Shown here in pieces: positions 44,291 through 59,439 of a DNA stretch of 64,000 bases. The stretch spans positions 4,674,914-4,738,913 of the forward strand of contig NC_021681.1 of the NCBI RefSeq assembly GCF_000247815.1. Reading direction: 5' to 3'. Made by a program: the position numbers and the translations under genes. The notes beneath the pieces were generated by a model. That model was not told the DNA's origin and did no database searches. It was given only the letters and a program-made list of their open reading frames with translations. Each line of letters begins with the position of its first letter. Position 1 is the stretch's first letter. Origin of the DNA: Ficedula albicollis. Taxonomy: Eukaryota > Chordata > Aves > Passeriformes > Muscicapidae.

Positions 44291-47200
44291 TTGCTAATAT
44301 CGCATTTAAATGCATCCTTTGTAGGTTAATGGCAGTGGGGAGCGAGGAGAGTAAAGCTGGACCCAGCCTGTCCGTGTGGTGACTGCCCAAAGGCTGCTTT
44401 GGGAGCAGAGGGTTCATCAGCTGCTTTCGAGGAGCAAGGCTGTGCTTGGCTGTAGCCAAAATAAACCAGCTCACCAGCTGCCCTACGGCCAGTGATGTCT
44501 GGATATGTAACATAAACATTGCTTTGGAGGTCCTGCAGTAACGGTGGTGTTAGGTGCAGTTCAAACATGTTATATTGTGGAGTTTTTATCGTTTCTGTCT
44601 TTCTCTGGTTTTACCTCTTTTTTTTTTTTTTTAATGCTTCAAAAAGCAGTGCCTCCTCTAGAGAGTCTGGGATTTGCTTTGCAATTGGGGTGTCCTCATA
44701 ATATTGGTCCTGGGGTGTTATCCCTAAAAAAAACCCCTGGGATTAGCTACTTTGTGCTTCAGTTTGTTCATTTTAGAGACAATAGTAATTAACTTGCAGG
44801 GATATTGTGGAGGCAGGTTAAAGCATATGTTGCCAGGGAACAGCTTGGTCATTACAGACTGAAATAAAATAGAAGGCAAGTAGAAATGCAAAAATGCAAA
44901 GTCGTTGTTTTATGAGTTTTTGAGTTGAATCTTTGAGGTAGTAGGAGCACTTTAAACAGAATGCTCTGGGTAATGTATTTTAGAGGCAAGAAAAAGCTCA
45001 CTAAAGTTCACTGGTTGGATATTGCAGTTCTGGAGGCCAGAACAGAAATGCTTGAGGCAGAATAACGTGGATTTTCTGTGCTAAGTTACATATGGAATTT
45101 GGCTTATCTTTGTACAGAGGTTGTTTTGTTAAAACAAAAATATCATACTGCTAACTGTGGAATATTGGCTCTGTCTGTATATTTTGCACGTTTTATCACC
45201 AAGCAGTGTATTTAATGCATCTGAGGCTTGGGCTGTGCTGGGCAGCTGCTTGTCAGAGGCTGGTTTACTGGGGGGAAATTTGTACTGGGATACAGCTTGG
45301 ACCTTTGGCCAACAGTTTATTCCTGGAGGCACCTGCTCGTGCTCCCTCTCTGGATGCTGGGTGGGTGGATGGATGCTTCAGTCACCTAAGGCAGCTCCAA
45401 TCTTGGGCACATTTTGAATTAATAACCTTTTAAAATCCCAAGTGTGCTTGGGTTGTTGGTTGTGTTTAAAGGGGGAAATTATTCAAGCAAATTTGGTTTC
45501 AAAATAACTTCAGAATTTAGGATATTGGTTGATGCTGCAGGTTTTGTTCTTGTGACAAGAAAAGCTGTAGGAACCTCAGTTCTGTGTGTTATTAGTAAGA
45601 TACTTCTGCTTCAGAGCCCTCACATCTGTCTTGGGTTGGTTTTGTTTGGGTTTTCCCTCATTTATCTGCTTTGTTCATGGGGAGGTTTCTGGGCTCTGAG
45701 GTTTGTGCCAGTATTTTCTCGTTCCTCACAACACACAGAGTTAGTTACTGACATGTCTGTGAAGCAGCTCTTTGTTCTGCAAACAACCCCGAGTCACAGA
45801 GGCTGCTCCGGATGGCCCAGCCCAGGGACAGCACCAGCAGAGCTCCAATCCTGGCCCCCACACCGGGACACAGCTTTGGGAGGGGGCTGCATCTCCAGGG
45901 CATCCGTGGGGAGATGGAAGCAGAGACCTGGAGCTGGGGAGAGCAGGGGGAAGGAGGGGACAGGAGCAGCCAGGCACCATGGATTACATTCATCCTGATT
46001 CTGCTGGCAGCTGGGAAAAGGCTGAAGTAAGGTGGTTGTGGAGCTTTCCCTTCTTTTCCTGGAAATGCAATCAAAGCCAGGGCACTCCTTCAGGCTTGGA
46101 TTGATTCAGCAAGGCTGTACCATGCCCCATTTTCAGTTTCCATGCAGGCACCTCCCTCCTAAACCTGAATGAAACGTGACTGTCTGTGCCTGGGCTTGGA
46201 GGGCACGGTGTCCTTTTGGAGGAGTTTTTTCAGGGACTGAACCTTTGCAGGTGCCTTGAACGTTGCCACTTGCCCTCCCAGAGATAACCAGTCAGCTGAG
46301 TGCCAGGCTGAGCTGCCAGGCTGGCTCCAAGGAAAGATAAAGTCCAGTTAATGCCAAGCTGGATTGGTTCTGCCTCTTGGCAAGGACAGTTTGACCAGGA
46401 AAGCACCATGGAGGAGGCAGCATCTCCTGCCAGCTCTCAGGAGGAGTTCAGAGCACTCACCTGGGGGCAAAGGACAAGGAGCTCTTGGGCAGGGCATGGT
46501 TCATTTTAGCAAGGAAACACTGCAGCCTCGGGATTCTTATCTGCTGAGCTTTCCTGTGTCTTGAGCTCGATAAGACTTTTGAAAGCTCATATTTGCATTT
46601 AAATGCACAGGTGGTAAGAGGTAGTGTGTGTTGTCAGGTGGGAAGAAATCTCCTAGTGACCCACCAGGTGTGAAGTGCAAATGGAACTCTGGTTTAGTTC
46701 AAGCCTTACTTCTCTGTTCAAGGTTTGTGAGAGCTCAGAGCATGATTTTACCTAAAGCTGTTAAATTTGTTTCCTTTAAAGGGAAAATACACACTTCAGT
46801 GTTTGTATTTTGACTGATGTAGTGGGCAGTGATCTGTCACTGAGAGTTGGAAATGCTGATTTTGGTTCTAGTTCTCTACCTGACTTGCCAGTTTTTTAAA
46901 CGGATCATTCTTAATGTTTTCTCAGCTTCTTTCCATTTTCTCAGCTGGAAATGGGGATTAACTAGGCTTTGAAAATGTCTCACCTGGCAGGCAGGGATGT
47001 AAGTGTTAAGAAGATGACTTAAAACCGAGTTTCAGTTTCTCTGTTGAGATCAATTTTATTAGATACACTATGAATTCATAGTAGGAATTTCTTGTGCTTT
47101 CTAAAGGTTACAGTATATTGAAATGCTCCCAAAATTGGTGAGGGAGCTCTTCCCCTTCAGGCAAAACAGGTGGATTTTGAAATTCTCAGATGGATATATC

Positions 47201-49198
47201 TTAATTTCTGATTGTGAATTTGAAAATGCTTTTAAAAATCTTCACCTCAGCTGCTAATGATATATTGGTGCTTACAGTTGTTTGAATGAATACATTTTAC
47301 TAGGGAAATACAGTATTTTTAACAGTCATGAAAACACTAGAGGTTTTGTATAATCATAGGTCATTGTTTCCCAAAAGGTCTGAGCCTCTCACTGGTGTTG
47401 GTGCACCCAAAGCTGAGTGATATTTGAATCTTAGGCTGGGGCTGTTCTCTCAGCTAATTAGCAAAAGTTGTTTTATACCTTGAAAGGAGTTACTTTGATA
47501 AGACAGGGTTAATAATTTTTAATTCTGTAGTTTGATTTAACACAGAAGGAGCCAACATATTGGGGCAGAGGTGAGTGTGATTTAAGTGTTGAGAGGGATT
47601 TAACATCATGTGAATCAGAGTGAGGGCAGCTGGCAGGTGTAGTAAGGAATGGAAACACACTGAAAAGGTTTCCCAGTTCAACTTCTCCTTTTTTTTCTCC
47701 CCTAAAGTTTTCTGCTTCCTGTTTAGGTGCTGGATGTTTGACAGTGTACCCACTGTCAGTTTTCCCACAGCTTCTTTAAGGAATAAAATTAGTGTTATCT
47801 GATAGTGTGGGGTTTATTTTAGAAATGGGATGTTTTCTACTCTACGTTGCCTTAGTTTCATTTACAGTCATTTAGAATTGCTTTAGATAGCAGAGGTATC
47901 TCCTGGACAAGAGCAAGAAAAAGCTGCTTTTGGAAGATGCTCTTTAAAGTCACCTTTGAATATTTAACCCATTTCCTTTTGAAAAGGTGTCCAGTAAAGT
48001 GACAACCTGGAAGAATGACAGATCTTTCCCCTAAGCCTGTCTACAGCAAAAGGCTGTTTAAAGGGATCTGGGGATTTGGGCTCCAGGCAGGACCTGGTTG
48101 GGCAGATTCTTGTGGAAATAGCTCCTTGGCAGGGGCTTCAGCTTGTGAATTATCTGCTTTATGGTGAAAAATAACCTGTTGTTTGGTAAGTCAGTTAATG
48201 TTTGAAAGTGAGCAACTTTTAAAATTCCAGACCATTATTTAAAAGGTAAACTTGGTGTTTTATACTTGTGTTAAATAAGCTGAGTGCTTGAGATTTTACC
48301 AGGACATTAAATCCACCTGCTGGCATTAATTTCTACAAAAATACGTGACCATGAAGTTGTTACTTGGGGCCACCTGGGCAAGTGGCACCAGCCACAGTTT
48401 GAATTTTGCCCTCCCCTGGCCCCAAACCAGTTATTCCAGTCATCCCCAAATCCCTCTGTGGCCTCCCTTCGTGTGGGGATCCACGTCAGGGAATTGACTG
48501 CTGGAAAAGGAATCCCTGATGTTAAACTTGGCTTGGGAATGTTGCTGAGTGATCTGACACTAATGGATTTTAGCAACCTGGAAGTGTGTCTGGCTTTCTG
48601 CTCCTCCTGCCTTTTTCATGTGTTTGCTGAGCTTTTGGGAATGCTGCTTCAGATCAAACACCAAAATGAACAAGATCTCACAAAATACCACCGTCGTTTT
48701 TTGTGGTGTGGCAGATAGGTCTCTAATGCTGTTAAATGATTTTTTGCTTTGAAACAGCCTTTTATTTTCAATGTGTGAAATGCTAGCTGTCACTACTATA
48801 AAAATAAATTATGTGAAATCTTTGATTTGTCAGACCTGGGACATTATCACCAAGTGTGAAATATTTTCTGCTTCTACCCCTTAGTGGAAAAAGCAAAGAG
48901 AAGAGTGAGGTCTGGGATTTTCAAAGCTGTTTAGCAACAAGAACAGTTAATTTTAATCTGATGCCAACGTGCTGAGGCTCTTTGATACCAGTGCCCAGGC
49001 TTAGGAAGTAATTCTTTGTGGTAAAGAGAGCCTTGACTTTTGCAGCCAGGAAGTTCAGGCAAGTACCTCCTCCTGATTTTTGGGATGAGGCTATTTTGCA
49101 GTAACTAAAGTATGTGTTGGCTGAGGACTCATTGCTTTTGTGAGTGCTGCTTTTTCTTTTTAGCCCTTTGGGCCTATTCACAGGATTTTATACAAACA

Positions 49199-49202
49199 TA
49201 TA

Positions 49203-49239
<37 letters not shown>
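49199..49239. repeat. (TA)n microsatellite
   Basis: About 20 TA units with one TG interruption near the start. A simple repeat, likely length-polymorphic. Confidence 0.95.
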
Positions 49240-49241
<2 letters not shown>

Positions 49242-50340
49242 TTTTTTAGAGGGAATTGGTGTTGAGATTTTTAGATTGTTTTCAGGTAGCTGCTGGAAAT
49301 GAAAAATAAAAATTCACGATAGTTCAGTAGGACTGGTTTGGGTGGTTCCTTCGCAAGCAGGGCTGTGTGTTTTAATATGTGGTTGTGATGTCTTTTATTT
49401 CCTTGCTCATTAGCAATTATTCCACTGTAAAATATTTTACTTCTGAGAGGCATAATTCTCCTTTTCCTTGGCTTGTTGTGTGCATGCTGGAAAGTCTTTT
49501 TGCAGCACAAGGAAATGTACTCAGTCTTGGTAAACCTGGATGGAGTTTTGCTGTGGAAGAAGTTAAGACTTCTGGTGAACCTATACATCCACATCAATCT
49601 CACTAGGACTTGGAGCATCTCAAATAATAAAGTTTTAATGTCTTAAAAAAATTAGAATGAAGGGTAAGGGAATAAACTGAAAGGGTAAATGAAAATACTG
49701 AGATGAAATTATTTTAAATTTGGTTTAATTTGTGGTAGTGATGACTGTTACTCCTGCAAAACATATTTTTTACTAACACCATCAGGATTTACATGGCTTT
49801 TTTTTTTTTATTTTCTCATTGCTGCTAAGAGATATTTGTCAGACACATGAGTTTTATCTTGTAACACATTGGGCAGGTCTCCTGGGAGATCTTTCTTGCT
49901 CTGGGCTTGGAGACCTTTGGCAGCACCTTTTTGCCCGCTCATGCTTGGCTAAGAGGCTGGTGGTGGATGCACTTTATTTCCTCAGTACTTCCAAAGCCCA
50001 TGGACCAGAGCAAGATGCCAGCTTTCTAAATTTAAACACATCTGAACTGGAGAAATCTTTGTTTCGAGGACCTTGGTCAAGATTTGAAGTAGATGTGGCT
50101 TTCATCCCACGCTGCTCTGCTTAACAAGAGCAACCATGTTTCCTGTGCTACTGAAGCAGCTTTTGCTGCCCAACTCTGAAAGGTTTTATCTAATAACTTG
50201 TCAGTAATCCTCAGCACTTGGGGTCTTTATTGTCCCTTTCTCTTGGTCATGTTTTTAGTTTCCTAAATGAGATGAGGATGCTGTCAGTGCTTTCTTTTGG
50301 TTTCTCACTCGCTGCCTCTGCTCTCACACATTCTGGTTGT

Positions 50341-50496
50341 AGAATCCCAGGATGATTTGGGTTGGAAGGACCTTAAAGCCCAGCCAGTCCCACTCCCTGC
50401 CATGGGCAGGGACACTTTGCACTGTCCCAGGTTGCTCCAAGCCCTGTCCAGCCTGGTGTGGAGCACTTCCAGGGATGGAGCAGCCACAGCTGCTCC
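50341..50496 (-). mobile_element. CR1 LINE 3' fragment
   Basis: Reversed CR1 tail: AGAATCCCAGGATGATTTGG, GTTGGAAGGACCTTAAAGCC, CATGGGCAGGGACACTTTGC, GGTTGCTCCAAGCCCTGTCC and TTCCAGGGATGGAGCAGCCA. Confidence 0.88.
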
Positions 50497-53307
50497 ACAG
50501 TGGATGATGGGCCATTTCCCAGTGAGCAGAGTGGGACAGATGGGTGGCAAGGGGCTGCTCAGATTGATAATCTATGGGCTCTGTCTTTGCTGCCAAGTTT
50601 AATAGAGATCTTTATCTCTGTTTTACTCTACTGAAATTTGCTTCCTGTTTTCTTAACAGTTGAAAGGACCTGAGAAAATTTTCCTTTAGATGACAAACTC
50701 TTGGAAAGCTGACCACTTCTAAAGGGATGGCCTTCTTCCATAATTACAGTAAAATTTATGAAGAGAAGATTTTTTTTCCTAATTAAAAAATACACGCATT
50801 TGGACTTTCATAAACACCTAAAAGTGTAAGCCTTCCATGCTCATTTTTTGCAGCAAAAATATTCTATCCCCTTGTTTTGATGTTCACCCTTGCTACTGGT
50901 ATTGTGAATTAAAAAGAGGAAGATTTGGAAGGCATCAGATTATGCTGGGTGATGTGAGTTGCCCAATGTGGTGACTGCAGTGTCGTTGTGGTGGATGGGG
51001 AGGGCTCTGAGAAATGGGATTTTGGAGCTGGGATTTTTTGGACCCAGGATTTGCTTGGGCTGCTGTCTGTATTCTTCTGGCTGAAGGAATGGATTATTAG
51101 TGCTGCCTCCCCTCAGCCTCCTGTGGTGAGGGCTCAGTGAGGCTGGAGGTGAAGGCAGTGCTGGGATTTGTTCTTGTGCTGATGGAACAGCACGAGCAAT
51201 GTCTGATGTTTTCCCAAAATTATCATCATGCAGTGGAATTATTTCTATTCTATATTATTTTCTTTCTTATTTCTATTAAAATAAATAGCTTTAATTTGGA
51301 ATTGGAGTGCTGTCTGTGTGTGAGGACATCATGTACAGATACCATGTTGTCATTGACTTTGTGTTTTGTGGATGTCAGATGTTGGTCTTGGAGGTTAGTT
51401 TTTCGTGAGCTCAGTCTCACCCTCACAAACATCTTCATCTGCTCTGTAATTGCACAGCTGTTATTGGGGCAAGATAAAAAGGTAGAACAAGGTCTGAGAA
51501 CTGCATCCTTTCGGTGTGTAAATGCCTGAGCCTCATGAAGATGAATTTTCTGGAGCTTTATTCCTGCTCTGTCATATTTCTCTGAAATCTTGCCATTCTG
51601 CCTATAAGATGGCCATTCATTGTTTAATGAACAGGCACAGTTACCTATGCTTATGTGTTAAACTCAGAACTTGTACTACAATGTAAGTAGATTTTTTTTT
51701 TCAAGTCTTTTGCAGCTTTCTAAGTGCAATATTATGTTTTGTCAACTGTTTCAATATTATTTTAACTTGACAGCTTCCTTTGAAAGCTCTTCAGATTCCC
51801 AGGGTGCTGGTTATCCTGCCTGGTTGTAGTTTTCACAGGCTTTTTGTCTATTCAGTTGGTAACGGTGTTCTTTATTTTGTATTTTTATTTTTAAAAAAGT
51901 GTGTCATACTTGAGCTGTAAAATCAATTTTTTGTGGCTGTGGTACTGCTGCATCCTGTATAAACAGCCATGGATAGTAACTCTCTGAAAGTGTACTAACA
52001 TTGGTGGGGTGTATTAAATCACTTTGAAAATTCAGTTTGTTTAACCACTCAAAATTGATGTTTAAAGCATTGTACATTTATTTAAATATCTATGTTTAGG
52101 GCATTTTTATCATACATTTGATTTGAAAATTGTAGGCAGTGTATGGGGTAGTCACATTAACACAAATGTTGGAGCTTTTTATGTTTTTATTTCCCTCCAT
52201 ACTGGCTCCTGTACTTGTCCTGTAGGCTTGGCAAAAATCAATTTCCACCTCAGCATAAGAATTATTTATGTATTTTGAATTATGATATAGTTGCATGCTT
52301 TTTTGGCTGTTTAATATATTTTGATTTGTAGCCTGTGTACCAGCTCTAGTTGGTTTGGATTCGTTTTCTTTGGCACTGTAGATAAAAACCTGTTTATGGG
52401 CAAGAAGAGTGAGAGAGGTAGTTTTACTAGGAATGACTTCAAAAAGAAATATCAGAAAGTTAGTTTAAAAACTCATTCTGGCAGCCAGTATTTGAAGTGG
52501 AAATTGTTATTTCCAGTGCCCAAATGACTGCTCTGGCTCTCTGAAAGGCATTCAAGAACATTAGCCCAAATTTCAGGGAATTTGCTGCATTAAGCTATAA
52601 GTGAATGTGTAGCTGCTTGTATGGGTGCAAGTAATTTTAAAGTAGAAAATGGGTAAGAGCACACAAGGAAAACTGTGTCAGTGTCACAGCAGGGGTACTG
52701 GAGTGTGAACTGCAGCAAGTCATTTCCAGAGCACCTCTGCTTTACTCATTTTTTCCCCTTTTTTAAGGAAAACATTATTACAGTATTTTGTTTTTCTGTT
52801 GAGGAATCCAGGTCTAATGTTCAGAAAATTGTATCTGAGTATTCAGGATAATTTGAATTTGTGGCAGCTGTGCTTTGTACTTTTTGTACTGTTTATTTTG
52901 TCTTGAAATAGTGGGGAAGGGGTTGCCTGGGATGCACAGTTGTAAACCCCATCTAGGTACTTCACCTCTCCTAATAGACCTAAATATGCCAGGAAAAAAA
53001 CAAAGTAAGGGGGTGTGTCCTTGTAGAAAAGCTGTAAAACTTCAAACCTTATCAGTGCAATGAAGATGTGACGGTGCTGAAACACTGTGGCAGAAGTGTG
53101 AGCAAAGTTTCACCGCTGAGCTCTGCCAGTATTTTACTAAGATCTGATTTCATCCTGAGCTGCTGTGGGCAGGGAAGTATTGGGGTGACCCTTCCTGAGC
53201 TTGTTGCATTCTCATTTAATTTAAAGATCCCACTGGGAGTTTTGCATCCTGCTCTGGAGTCCTCAGCTGAAGGAACATAGACCTGTTAAAGTAAGTGCAG
53301 AGGAGAT

Positions 53308-53702
53308 GCTCTGAGAGCTGGAGCTTCTCTGCTCTGGGCACAGGCTGGGAGAGCTGGGGGTCTCCAACCTGGAGAAGAGGAGAAAGGAAGATGATTCCAG
53401 GGAAGAGCTTCCAGTGTCTGTAGGGGGATTAGAAAAAAGAGGGGGAGGTTTTTACACAGGCAGATTGTAGTAATACAGTGGGGAATGGTTTTAAAATAAA
53501 AGAGGAGAGATTTAGATGGGATATTGGGAAGAAGTGTTTCTATGGGAGGGTGATGAGGTCCTGGCACAGTTGCCCAGAGGAGCTGTTGCTGCCCCATCCC
53601 TGATTCAAGGCCAGGTTGGGCAGGGCTTGGAGCAGCCTGGATAGTGGAAGGTGTCCCTGCCCAGGGTGGGGATGGAATGACGTGGGCTTTATGGTCCCTT
53701 CC
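53308..53702 (+). mobile_element. CR1 LINE 3' fragment, about 400 bases
   Basis: Forward CR1 3' region: GGGAGAGCTGGGGGTCTCCA, ACCTGGAGAAGAGGAGAAAG, TTTAGATGGGATATTGGGAA, AGTTGCCCAGAGGAGCTGTT, TTGGAGCAGCCTGGATAGTG and GAAGGTGTCCCTGCCCAGGG, ending near TTATGGTCCCTTCC. The terminal octamer-like tail is missing. Confidence 0.87.
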
Positions 53703-56700
53703 CCAGGCAGCTTTCCCAGCTATCAGCACTGAACTTCCTGGTGCAGAAGTGGGATGCTGCAGGGAACCCTGTTCCTGTAGAGGTTTCCATGCTTGAAGAA
53801 GTCAGTGTAGTCTGCTGTGACACAAATGGGATATAGCTCTCCCAGGAGAAGTGCTCTCTAGTTTCTGTGTGGTGCTGCTGGAATAGGCTTAGGAAATGAG
53901 CCGTGTCCACCAAAGCCATCTCTGGGCGGGGTTTGTTTTTGCTGTGCTCAAGTGCTTTTGGTATTTACAGCTCCTGCATTTGATTTTTTGAAGGCTCTGC
54001 TCTTTCTCTGCTGGGTTTGTGTCCAGTGTGGGTAGGAGAAAGGAAGCATCTTTAGCTTGTGTCATACAGGGCTTTCAGCAGACTGCTGAACCTTTCCCAG
54101 GGGCTGTGACTGTCTGCTCAGCAGCTGTACCTGTGTCCCCGGGATTTCCCCCTGTGGCGTTTTGCGGCAGGTTGGCACTCCTGGAAGGAGAATCCAGGGT
54201 TTGGCCCCAGGACTGCTCTGCTGAGCTGAATTTCCCACTATCCACTGGTTACTGTGGTTGGAGCAAGCCTTGGGCAGCCACTAGAGAGAAACAAAGAGCT
54301 CTATTCTGAGTGCCTGTGAAAAAGAGAGCTCTTCTGGAGGGAGACATTTCATCTTTCCCCTTTGTCTTCTCCCTTTTTATTCCTTTTCCCCTTAGCTGAC
54401 ATTTGACAGCTCTACCAGTGTGATGAGAGAGTGCCAGATCCCTTAACCTTGGAATCTTTCTGGATTTGCCACCCTCATACACACTTCATGTTACCTCTTC
54501 TTTTTCCAGTTACCTCTAATGTGGATGGGGAAGCCTTGGCCTTGTCTTACCATTGCTCAGTAATATTTCGTGGTTAACAAAAAAGGTTTAAAAAGTGCTT
54601 TCACTCTGTATTGGCATTACTTCTGCACTTTGCCAGCAGCCTGAGTTGCATGGTGAATCTCCAGGTTAAAGAGCTGGGAACGTTATTGAAACAGAAATAC
54701 ACCAAGATGTACAGGTGCCTGTGTAGGGCAGCCTTTAGTCAAAATAACTTTTGCTCTGGAATGTGTGGTTCCTCCCTGCCTGTAAATGTCAGCTTTAATT
54801 AAGAGAGAATCTCAACAATGAGATGCAGACTTTTTTTTTTTTTCCTTAATTTTCTTGTAAACTTTCCATACTTGCCCTTTTCCCTATTCTCCTTTGATCT
54901 CTAGAAAACCTCAGCTATAAAAATAAAGGCTGAAAAGTGTCTACTAGGTGGTGAAATATGAGTAAGCACAAACACCCCCGACTCTCGGATTTGCATGTGC
55001 TGCTCCCGCCTCCGGCTGCCTTGTCTGCCTTTAGTTGACTCAGGATTTTCAGGAGGCAGAAGAAGGATAATTTCCTTGTTCAGCACTGAACAGGCTGGTT
55101 CAAACACCTTGTTATCATTGTGCATCTTTGGTTCCTTGAAGGAAAACTCTGGCTGCAGGCTGGATAAAACAGAGCTGAATTTGGTGGGTAGGTGGCAACT
55201 CCCCAGCCCTGCAGCAGAGGGTGGGAATGGATCCCTTGGATCCCTCTGGATTTCATTCCTCCTCCACCACTCTCCTTACTCTGTGATCCTGCAAGGACTG
55301 CCTCAGAGAAAGGTGGGATTGGGCATTTGTGTCCATCAGCTCATCCCTCCGCCTTGTTTCTGTGTGCTTGTCATCAGCTGCCTTCCAGAGTGTTCCTGCC
55401 AAATTTAGGGGAAATGGGAATATCAAGGCAGTTGGGAAGTCACTTCTGAGGCCCATCTGGTGTTGTCACCTGTGGTGTTTGAGGTCTTTTATCCTCTGAT
55501 AAAGCAGAGGAGAGGTTCCTGCTTTGCTGGTGGTGAAATGCCACCGCAGTTCAGCAGAGCCACATTTATCTCATGAAGCAGAAGTGATGACTCGGGTGGG
55601 CGTTGAGTTCAAGGCACAAAGTGAAGATGAATCACAGCTTTCAGGTGGCCCCAGTATTCAGTGAGCCAAATATCATTAATTTGCTTAAATTTGCTATAAC
55701 TACTGGGCTTTTACCAGGACTCTTGCCCATCTTGGTAGTAGTCTGGACCTTCTCAGATTTTTCCTGTTTATTTTTTTCTGTCACGATCCTTCTCAAAAGA
55801 CTGAGATCACTTTTGATTTCAAAGTGACCTTTTTGCAGCCTGGTCGCTCATTTTTGGTGCCAGACTTTGCACATCTGCTCAGTGCCTTATGGAGTCAGTA
55901 ATTGCTTCAGGTTGTAATGGACTTTGGCAATGGGTTTGAAGAATATTTTCCTTTAAGAAGCCTTAGGAACCCTTTCAAATACCCCTCAATAGGATATTTG
56001 TAACTTCATGATAAGCACATCTATTACAGTTTTCTCTATTCCTTCTTCTGTCCTAAAGAGAATTTCCTCTCAGCTTTTTTTATTCCTTCCACTCAATGCC
56101 GGTTTTTTATCTTCTTTTTTCCCCCTAAATCTCTTTATCACTTGGCAATTAAACAGTAGTTATTTGTGCTATGTTTCCCTTCTATTTGTGTGACTCAGCA
56201 AAAATCGTAAGGAAATTAATGGATTAGAAGAAGACAAATTGGAAAGAATTCAGCTGGGTACGTTCTATGTGTCATCCAGTCAGATTTTGGCAAATCAGTC
56301 TGAGGTTCTCCTACACCCTCTTTAACAGTGGGAATATTTTGTGTTTCCTCTGTCAGCTGTAGCAGTAAAGATGGCACGGAGGGATCTGACCTGATTATAA
56401 ACTTCATAATAGTTAGTTTGGTTACTGTGTCCCTTTGTAGATATTAATGACAAATTGGTTTACCTCAGATATTTTTTACTTCTGGGTTTTTTTCCAGCTG
56501 TTCTCTCAGCTGCATAGTTTGAAGGGTGAATGTCTTGCCTGTTTGTGGTTTAAATTAGGGAATCTCTGTTTATTCAGAGTATTTTAGGTCAGCATATGCT
56601 CCCATATGCCCCTCTATGCTCCCATAAAGAAAAGCTAAATAAAAATAACTTGGTTTTCACGCATTTGACCAATACTCTTTTTGAGACTCCCCTAAAGCTG

Positions 56701-59439
56701 GAAGGAGAGATTCCAGCACATCTCATGGAAGTTGGTACCTGCTTTTCCAGAGGAGGGATGGCTCTGAGCATTGGAGTGTCTGCAGGTGTTTCCAATAACC
56801 ATAAGTGGAACAGATTATCCTGCTGGCTCTTCCCAGCCCTTAGCACAGTTACTCCTGTCCGTGCTTTTGCACGAGTCTTCTCTTGGCAGGCAGAAGATCT
56901 GGGATTACATTGGCCAAGTCTGCAAGAAAGCAATTCTTTGTCAGCCTCTGCTGGTTTTTTTTTGCATGGTTTTCTCAGTTGAAATGATGAGATAAGTATT
57001 TTTAGTCTCTGAAGGTAGTCTCATTCTGTTCCAAAAAACTCCTTTTTGGATCTGATTAAATAAATCTCGTGGATCCAAATGCTTTAAGTTGGAAAGTTAG
57101 ACATCCCAAAAGACTTGTTTTGTTTTTCATGGAGAAGACAGCCTGAGATGTGCTGGTTTTGTGAATTTTTCTGCAGCAGTGAAATAATTTCAAGCTGTTG
57201 AGCTGCTGAACTAAGAGGCTGTTAGTGATGGGGCAGGAAGCTGTGGCTAGGTAGCACCATCTGAATAAAAACTTGTCAGAAAGCTGCTTTCTGCTAATCC
57301 CTGGGAGGAAGTGAGCTATAATCAGCACTAAGTGAGCTAATCGCAGGAAATCTATTGCTCAACAGGAACCTTTGAAAAAAAAAAAAAAGAGGGGGGCAGG
57401 GAGAAGAGAAGAATACCCATAGAGAATTTTCATTCTGCTTTTGTACTCCAAAATCTGTTTGATGTAAGAAAATCGAATATCTGATGAAGTAAGCAGCCCT
57501 CCAATCTCCACTTTAAAACTGCACCTCTTTTCCAGGATAATGAAGCATCAAGTCTCATCTCTCTTCCAGTACGGTGATTTTCAGGTATTAGGAGGTGGTG
57601 GTGTGGGGAGGCTGTGTTTAAGCAAACTACCAAAACCACTGGAGGCAATGGGAATGAGTCTCCAGGCATTTTCAGCAAGGATTTTTATAATATAAAGCAA
57701 GAGTGGGACATGACTATGTTAAATCTGCCTTGTCACACCAGTCTTGGAGCACCACTCACTATCTCCTGTATTGTTCTTGCTGGCTCTGTGCTCTTTTTCA
57801 CATGACATTTTCTACCTGGAGATTTGTTTCCTGGACATCTCCTTTGCTCTTTTCCTCTGCTCTGGTTGTGGCTGTCTTGGATGCAGTGACAGCTGTTTCC
57901 AGTGGCTGTCTGGGAAGTGGTGAAGCCCTTCCTGGAGATTCTGCAGTGGTAACTCACTTTTCTCAACCCTTCTCTGCAGGGACTGCACCCACCAGCAGCC
58001 CTTCTTTCATTTTTGGCCTGTTTTCTTTTCTTCAGTTCCTTCTGTGAAGCCACAGACAGTTTTGCTCTGCCTTCAAGCTGTGTGCGTGGCCCTAGTGGTT
58101 CATAGTTCAGGTGTTGTCCCAAAAGTATCCTGCAGCTATAGTGGCACATCAAAAGCAAAGTGGTTGTTTCTTAATGCCTTAAATTTATTACTCTTCCTTT
58201 TTGGTCAGCCCTGCCAAATGGACTTAAATGTGAAGTTTGTGCTGCTCTTTCTGACTTGTGCTGCTGATAGTAAATGAGCAGAGTAATATTTACCTGCAGT
58301 GAAGAGCTGAGTTCAGTTTGCAGCTTTCTGAGGCTCCTGTGACAGATTTATTTGATGTATTTCACTGACTCAGCTCCTCAGAGATCAGTGGCAGTGTAAA
58401 GCACAGTACTGTGTGCCAAGAGCAGGAATTGAGGGACATGTTGTCAAGCAGCTCTAATCTGGATGTGTTTTGTTTTGGTTTCTTTTTCCAGCCAGTAGCC
58501 TGATGTAGTTTTCTATCACTTCCCAGGCACTGAAATACAGGTGCAGCTTAGACTGCTCAAATACATTCATTTGAACATCTTAAGAAGACAAATTCAGGTC
58601 ATTGTGATGACATTGTGAGAACTTTCTACACCAGCTGTTTGGTTTGGCACACCCTGCCATCTTCCTACCCTGCTCAGGGCTTTGTAAGGCTCATGTGTGT
58701 GCACACTGTAATCTGGATTTCAAACTGAATCTGCTCAAATACAAGTGCTCCAGGGAGATGTGAGTGTGCACTGTAGCAGACAGCAGAATGATTGACTTCT
58801 ATTTTGTTTTATTTCCTTTCATCCTTTTATTCCTTTTTTCCTTTTAGTTCCTTTCCTTGTCTGCAAGCAGAAAAATGTCCTTTTGTAGGATCAGGGGAGC
58901 TGAAGAGCAGTGCAGGGCTTCAGCTGGGATGGGAGTGCGTGTCAGGCTCCATCCCTGTCACGAGGGAGCCTGCACAAGAGCCCTGCTTAGGAAGTCCTTC
59001 AGGAAGCAGCCCAGCTTTATGCTCACACAAGGGGAACTGAGGGGGACAAACAACAAAAAAGGGCAAGTCAAAGCCAAAGCATTCAGACTGATGTGCTGCG
59101 GCAGAGTGTGTTTGTCACTGCCCAATCCTCACTTCAGCTTTTACTCACTGCCAGGGTTACGTTTCTCTGGGTGTTTTCCCACCAGGGCTGTCTCTCTCCT
59201 GTGACCTGGCCATGACCGTGGGTTTTCAGGCCTTTTCCATCCCCAAAAGAGGAAAGATAGTGAGCAGCAGGATGTAGATTGTAAAAATGAAACTTAGCAC
59301 ATGTGAACATGGTGGGCAGGTCCCTGCTGGGCTTGGAAGGGACAGGAGGTGGTTAAACTACACAAGGAGCTCCCTGTGTGTGTGTCTTGCCTCAGCCTCT
59401 CTGGGCAAAGGTGGAAAGGCTAATGGTGCTGAGTTCACT